DNA of 64,000 bases from Psococerastis gibbosa. Its lineage: Eukaryota > Arthropoda > Insecta > Psocodea > Psocidae. The stretch covers positions 30,777,464 through 30,841,463 of the forward strand of contig OZ020490.1 of assembly GCA_963971405.1 (NCBI GenBank), written 5' to 3'. Positions 59,470 to 64,000 of this stretch are shown piece after piece. The notes under the pieces were generated by a model, which saw only the letters and a program-made list of their open reading frames with translations, was not told the origin of the DNA and did not search any database. Within the stretch, counting starts at the first letter, position 1, and each line of letters opens with the position of its first letter. The position numbers and the translations under genes are program-made.

Positions 59470-62009
59470 CTCCTAACAAAGAAGGTTAAGTGTGCTTTTC
59501 ACGACTATTTTATGGGTATGTATAGTGTATACACCTTAGCCTACATACAACATACATGTTAAATGGTCTGTTTTTTTTTAATTCAGTTAAATTTGTATAT
59601 TTTACGCATTGTATTTAACATTGCATAATTAATTATTATGGGTTAGGCTAGTTGTAATTCGCCCGGATTTTGAAAATAAAGGCAATTTTCTTTCTTTCTG
59701 TTAATGGACTCGAAGCCTCCAATAAGTTTGGCCTTACTTTGTTTAAGAATTTTAGATTAGTTTTGCCATTGTTTTAATTAATACAATATTGTTAAGTCAC
59801 TGATAAATTGTCCAGTTTTTTGTATTTTGAATGAGAAACAATTTCACAGGAAATGTCCATAGTACAGGTACTGCAGTCTTAATTGACATGTCATAAAGGA
59901 TGAACATTTTGAAACCTATTTTTTATACGTCCAAATGTCGTATCTGGAAGCCTGTAAACAAATTTGAAATTTTTAGGCTGACCGCTGAAGTGTAGGGGAT
60001 ACATAGATTAGAACGGCTGGAAAAAACTTGGGAACGCTCTCCTGAAAAATTTATATTTTGCAGTTAGGACATTTGGCAAATCAAGGAGCGAGATGTTGCA
60101 GTCACTAACGCAAATTGGCCGAAAGCACAGCTGCTGACCTATTTGAAACCATCCACCAAGCCCTCCAGGTAGCTACGTACTGAATTACAAAAGTTGTTGT
60201 TGATAGTAGCATATAATGCTAATGATTGCCAATAATCGATCGATCACAGTTTTCTTGGGGAATTAGGAATACTGGCACACCACTATGCATTGGAACATGG
60301 GGGGTGCCGCCTTACTGCATAACTGAATTCTCTAACCGTGAGCGCCAGAAGTTTTGTTGTTGTAGTTATTGAGTAGCCCTATCTGCTAATGGACAACTTT
60401 ACATAAAAATCGTTGATCACTGTTTATCCAGGTAAAGGTCCAGTTTAGCTACCCCGCTGTATCAAAAGTCGAATGAAAATACTTTTAATATGGAAGGAAA
60501 ACATCCCATTTGCAAGGGAATTCATATTTTAAGCAAAGGTTGTCTTATTTACATGCCTCTGACAATGTTCCTTCCATAAAAAATTTTATGAGCAATTTGT
60601 CCCTATACCTGCCCATGCAAAAATTCGAACTAAATTCGGCTGTAACTCAAAAACTATACTTTTCCGACTTTTAATTCTTTCGGAAATGGGTTTCTTTAAA
60701 GCTAAATCAACGATATAGAACCAAATTTTGTGATTTTATGAGGGGTAGCTACTGTAAACTGAACCTATACCTTTATCCAATCTAAATATGAAGTGCATAT
60801 GTCCTAGGCCTATGTTATATACATAAATGAAGGGGGCCGGACCTTAAGTAGGGACCAGTAACAACAACATCAACAACATGAGGAGTACATTTGAGATCAA
60901 TAAGTTCTTAACCTAGTTATTCCTATTTTAACTAATAGTCCTAATGTAACTTCCAATATCTTACCAAAACTTAAGATATGTATATATCCTAAAAAATTAA
61001 ATGTAAATTAATTAACTAGTAAACATAACACACTTCTCAGCCATTTGTAAACAAAAACGATGTAGGATGTAAACACTAAAGATGGCACGTGAAAGGGAAA
61101 TTTTTTTATTTGTCGCAACTATGTCAAAGTCAAATATGTCGCCAATGTTTTGTTTACTTCAAAGCCAAGATCCAAGATGTCTTCTTTCGATCAAACATTA
61201 CTTCATAATCTGTGTTAATTTGATTTTGTTCTAATAATTCAAAATCACAAAAATTAGTCACGAGAAATTACGCTCAGCAATCGTCTGAAATGGCTGCACT
61301 AATTCCAACTACACGGTATGTTATATTGGTCATGTGCATGCATTAATATCAAGTAAAGTAATAGCTTAATGTGTAGTCTACGCAGAAAATTAAGCCTAAT
61401 ATAGGCGTATGGAATTCTCGGATCTATTTTTTATTCCAGTTAATGTCGCAACACGCAGGTTGTGAATTTGTAAATAATTCGCTAGGAAACTAACTTGAAA
61501 TTGAGTGAATAAATTAATATTACGCGTACATTTTCATTGTATTTATTATACATAGTATACATTTTTTGCTGGGGTAAAATAGTCAATTGCTCGGTTTTTG
61601 TGGTACCACTATTTTAAATCAACTGTGCTCGATGGATTATTGGCAATCATTAGCATTACATGCTACTATCAACAACAACATTTACTATATATGCCACTGG
61701 CACCAGCCAACTCTGAAATAAATACTTTGGAAACACAGATACGACCCCCCGGTTTTACTTTTTCTTAAAAATTAAAAGCAGAGTTTCGCTCATTACCGTA
61801 CCATTTATTTTACCATGTGGCTTAATAGGATATTTAACGGAGATGTTGGCCACTCTAAAATTGTTGCAAGTTTTATTTTATACATAACATCAAGGGGTAA
61901 TTTTAATTTTTGGTGTTTCCATGAGCCTTACATTTTAGTCTCTTAAAATTTTCATGAAATAACACCGTATAAATGTATGAAATGGGCTTCTATGACTTGA
62001 ATAGACTAA
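59470..62009. other. AT-rich sequence; one possible LINE 3' tail
   Basis: AATAAAGGCAATTTTC followed by TTTC units at 59678-59699 looks like a LINE 3' end. No other supported feature. Confidence 0.45.
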
Positions 62010-62027
62010 TTCTTTAATAAAAACCAG

Positions 62028-62945
62028 TTGAAAGAAACTCCATTAGAGAGTCTAAACTCATATGAAGATCTTGATATAAGAGTGGAATTCTTACAGAATG
62101 CTATCATTAAATCATATGAGAAAAACTGCCTGCCAAAGACCGTTAAAACAAAGAGAGAGGTGAGATGGTGGAACGAGGAACTCAGTGGACTGAGGAAACA
62201 GGTGAGAATGCAGTTTGTTATCGCAAGAAGAACAAACTGTTGGGCCAGTTATCACAGTCTATTGACAATCTATAATAAAAAGATTCGTGCGGCTAAAAGG
62301 ACTTCGTGGAATAGGCACTGTGAAGCGGTAAACTCTACTGCAGAAGTAGCCAGATTACACAGAATCCTTAAAAGCAGCCACTGCAACCCTGTAGGTACAG
62401 TTCGGAGACCAGATGGGGGCCAGACAACATCTGGAGAAGAAACAGTAACAGAAAGTGTACTACTAGAATGTCATTTTCCAGAATCAAAAAATTTGAAAGA
62501 CGCAAATCTGGCTGAATATGAGAGAGCTAGAAGGTGCGACTGGAACTATGCTAGGCGGGTTATAACTCAACATCATATTAGATGGGCGATTAACTCGTTT
62601 CAGCCAATGAAAGCCCCGGGACTGGATGGTATGTTTCCTAGACTTCTTCAAGAGGGAAGAGAAATAATTATTCCAGTCCTGACGGACATATACATATCAA
62701 GTCTAGCACTAGGATATGTCCCCAAGGCATGGGTCAGAGCGAAAGTGGTCTTTATTCCTAAACCGGGTAAAAAGTCATATGCGGAAGCAAGTTCGTATAG
62801 ACCAATATGCCTTAATTCATTCATGCTTAAAACTATGGAAAAAATTCTTGATAAAGAAATAAGAAAAATCTTGAAGAGGAACAATGATCTTCATGAAAAT
62901 CAATCAGAAGAAGAAGATCAACTGAGGCTGCACTGCACATGCTAG
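62028..62945 (+). CDS. LINE reverse transcriptase, N-terminal part
   Basis: A 305-codon frame with the pre-RT region (WWNEELSGLRKQV) and early RT blocks KAPGLDGMFPRLL, KPGKKSYAEASSYRPICL and FMLKTMEKIL. It lacks an ATG; the first codon used is TTG because the element is truncated. The real sequence of the family should continue HENQ then a short loop and STEAAL. Here the frame drifts near 62890-62917 into a chance SEEED tail and stops at 62945. Confidence 0.85.
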   Translation: MKETPLESLNSYEDLDIRVEFLQNAIIKSYEKNCLPKTVKTKREVRWWNEELSGLRKQVRMQFVIARRTNCWASYHSLLTIYNKKIRAAKRTSWNRHCEAVNSTAEVARLHRILKSSHCNPVGTVRRPDGGQTTSGEETVTESVLLECHFPESKNLKDANLAEYERARRCDWNYARRVITQHHIRWAINSFQPMKAPGLDGMFPRLLQEGREIIIPVLTDIYISSLALGYVPKAWVRAKVVFIPKPGKKSYAEASSYRPICLNSFMLKTMEKILDKEIRKILKRNNDLHENQSEEEDQLRLHCTC

Positions 62946-64000
62946 TCAGCAAGGTTGAAAAATCCTTGGAATGTAAAGAAATTGCTCTTGCAACATTCAT
63001 GGATATAGAGGGTGCCTTCAACAACACTACCTATAGCTCAATGATAAGAGCAGTTAGGGAAGCTGGAGTTAAAGGTACAACTTGTCGATGGATAAAAAAT
63101 ATGCTCTATCGTAGAGAACTACAGGCCTCGTTGTTTGATACCGAGAAGGTAGTGTTGGCGACCAAAGGATGTGCTCAGGGGGGTGTTCTCTCACCTCTAC
63201 TGTGGAATCTGGTGGCCGATAGACTTTTGGTAACTCTGAATGGGGAGGGACTGTACACACAAGCCTTTGCGGATGACTTTGTCATAGTGGTGGTGGGTAA
63301 ATTCATCGCTACTGTGATGGAACTAATGCAAAGAGCTATTAAAATAGTAGAGAATTGGTGTCTGGAAGAATCCCTTAGAGTTAATCCTGCCAAAACTCAC
63401 ATTATTCCATTCATTCGCCAACAAAGGGTGAGTGATAGGGAACCTCCAATACTATTTGGAGAACAACTCAAATGGGCGAAGGAAGTCAAGTATTTGGGGG
63501 TCACTTTAGACCGGACTCTTACTTGGAATGCCCATCTAAAGTCTAGAGTAATCCAAGCGAAAAACTGCTTGTTTGCATGCAGGAGAGCGATTGGGAAAAC
63601 TTGGGGGATAAGGCCTAGAATGACTTACTGGCTATATACGGCTGTCATAAGGCCTATAATCTCATATGCTGCTGTAGTTTGGTGGCAGAAGGCAAATCAA
63701 ACCACAGCGAAATTAACACTAAATAGTGTGCAGAGGTTGGCTTGCATAGGAATAACAGGTGCAATGTCTACCACTCCCACTGACGCCCTAGATACCCTTC
63801 TGGATCTCCCATCATTAAATTTATTTATTATGGGGCAGGCCAGAATGAGTGCGTACAGATTGGAGCAAGGAGGACTCTGGGAAAATTCTCTCAGAGGACA
63901 CTGTGCTATAAAAAACTCAATTACTGAGGAAGGCATTAGTATGCCATCTGATCAGATGTTGCCTGAATATGACTTTAGGAGGCCCTTCGAATCCAGAATC
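62918..64000 (+). CDS. LINE reverse transcriptase, C-terminal part
   Basis: A continuous 361-codon frame, shifted relative to the preceding one and without a stop to the window end. It starts STEAALHMLVSKVE and holds the catalytic blocks: FMDIEGAFNNT (first aspartate), GCAQGGVLSPLLWNLV and FADDF (63266-63277, the YxDD equivalent). The thumb region VKYLGVTLDRTLTWNAHL and the downstream YDFRRPFESRI follow. One frame change near 62900 separates the two halves, so this copy is probably not active. An RNase H domain may follow beyond the window. Confidence 0.9.

Larger units (their letters stand above)
62010..64000 (+). mobile_element. 5'-truncated LINE, R1/LOA/Jockey-like, open at window end
   Basis: Only the reverse transcriptase part of ORF2 is present. 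The endonuclease domain expected upstream is missing, and the open frame begins after a stop at 62007-62009. This is the usual 5' truncation of a non-LTR retrotransposon. The 3' end and target duplication lie outside the window. Confidence 0.9.

Overview
This is a repeat-dense, AT-rich animal genomic window with one confident host gene. The organism is most likely an insect or another arthropod. The actin protein has the form of insect cytoplasmic actins (Act5C type), short TTAGG-like tracts occur at 2088-2107 and in the actin leader, and the repeats (tRNA-derived SINEs, MITEs, an R1/LOA/Jockey-like LINE) fit an arthropod. The species cannot be fixed from sequence alone.

Layout. 1-5150: AT-rich DNA with two adjacent hairpin MITEs (2256-2962) and SINE-like copies. 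5150-11300: a complete cytoplasmic actin gene on the minus strand. It has four coding exons giving an uninterrupted 376-residue protein, a non-coding leader exon joined to the ATG, and a candidate TATA box and first exon near 11.3 kb. 11400-26500: SINEs, long palindromes and a cluster of hairpin MITEs at 23.9-25.7 kb. 28400-59500: a mosaic of recurrent families. The main ones are retroposon-like element X (about 840 bp, nine or more copies), SINE-A, SINE-B, SINE-Z, repeat Y, G/C-tract-bearing hAT-type MITEs with 8-bp target duplications, and MITE family M. Many are nested in one another. There is also a compound ATC minisatellite (47.8-48.3 kb) and a threefold tandem repeat (56.3-57.0 kb). 59500-62000: mostly featureless AT-rich sequence. 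62010-64000: a 5'-truncated LINE reverse transcriptase that runs off the window end.

The most unusual material is the hairpin MITE family (called H here, ten copies). All share terminal GGCG, a TTCCA block, and either an inner motif TGACGTGGTAGCAGACATT or a common AT-rich core. The stem between these is different in most copies, yet within each copy the two arms remain complementary. Three copies are composites in which one hairpin sits exactly in the loop of another. Also notable are more than thirty poly(G)/poly(C) runs of 8 or more in 64 kb, nearly all inside mobile elements.

No LTR element, CRISPR, operon or confident RNA gene was seen. A few short open segments with splice-like borders (53171-53252, 33702-33945, 24976-25243, all minus strand) may be exons or decayed exons of unidentified genes.
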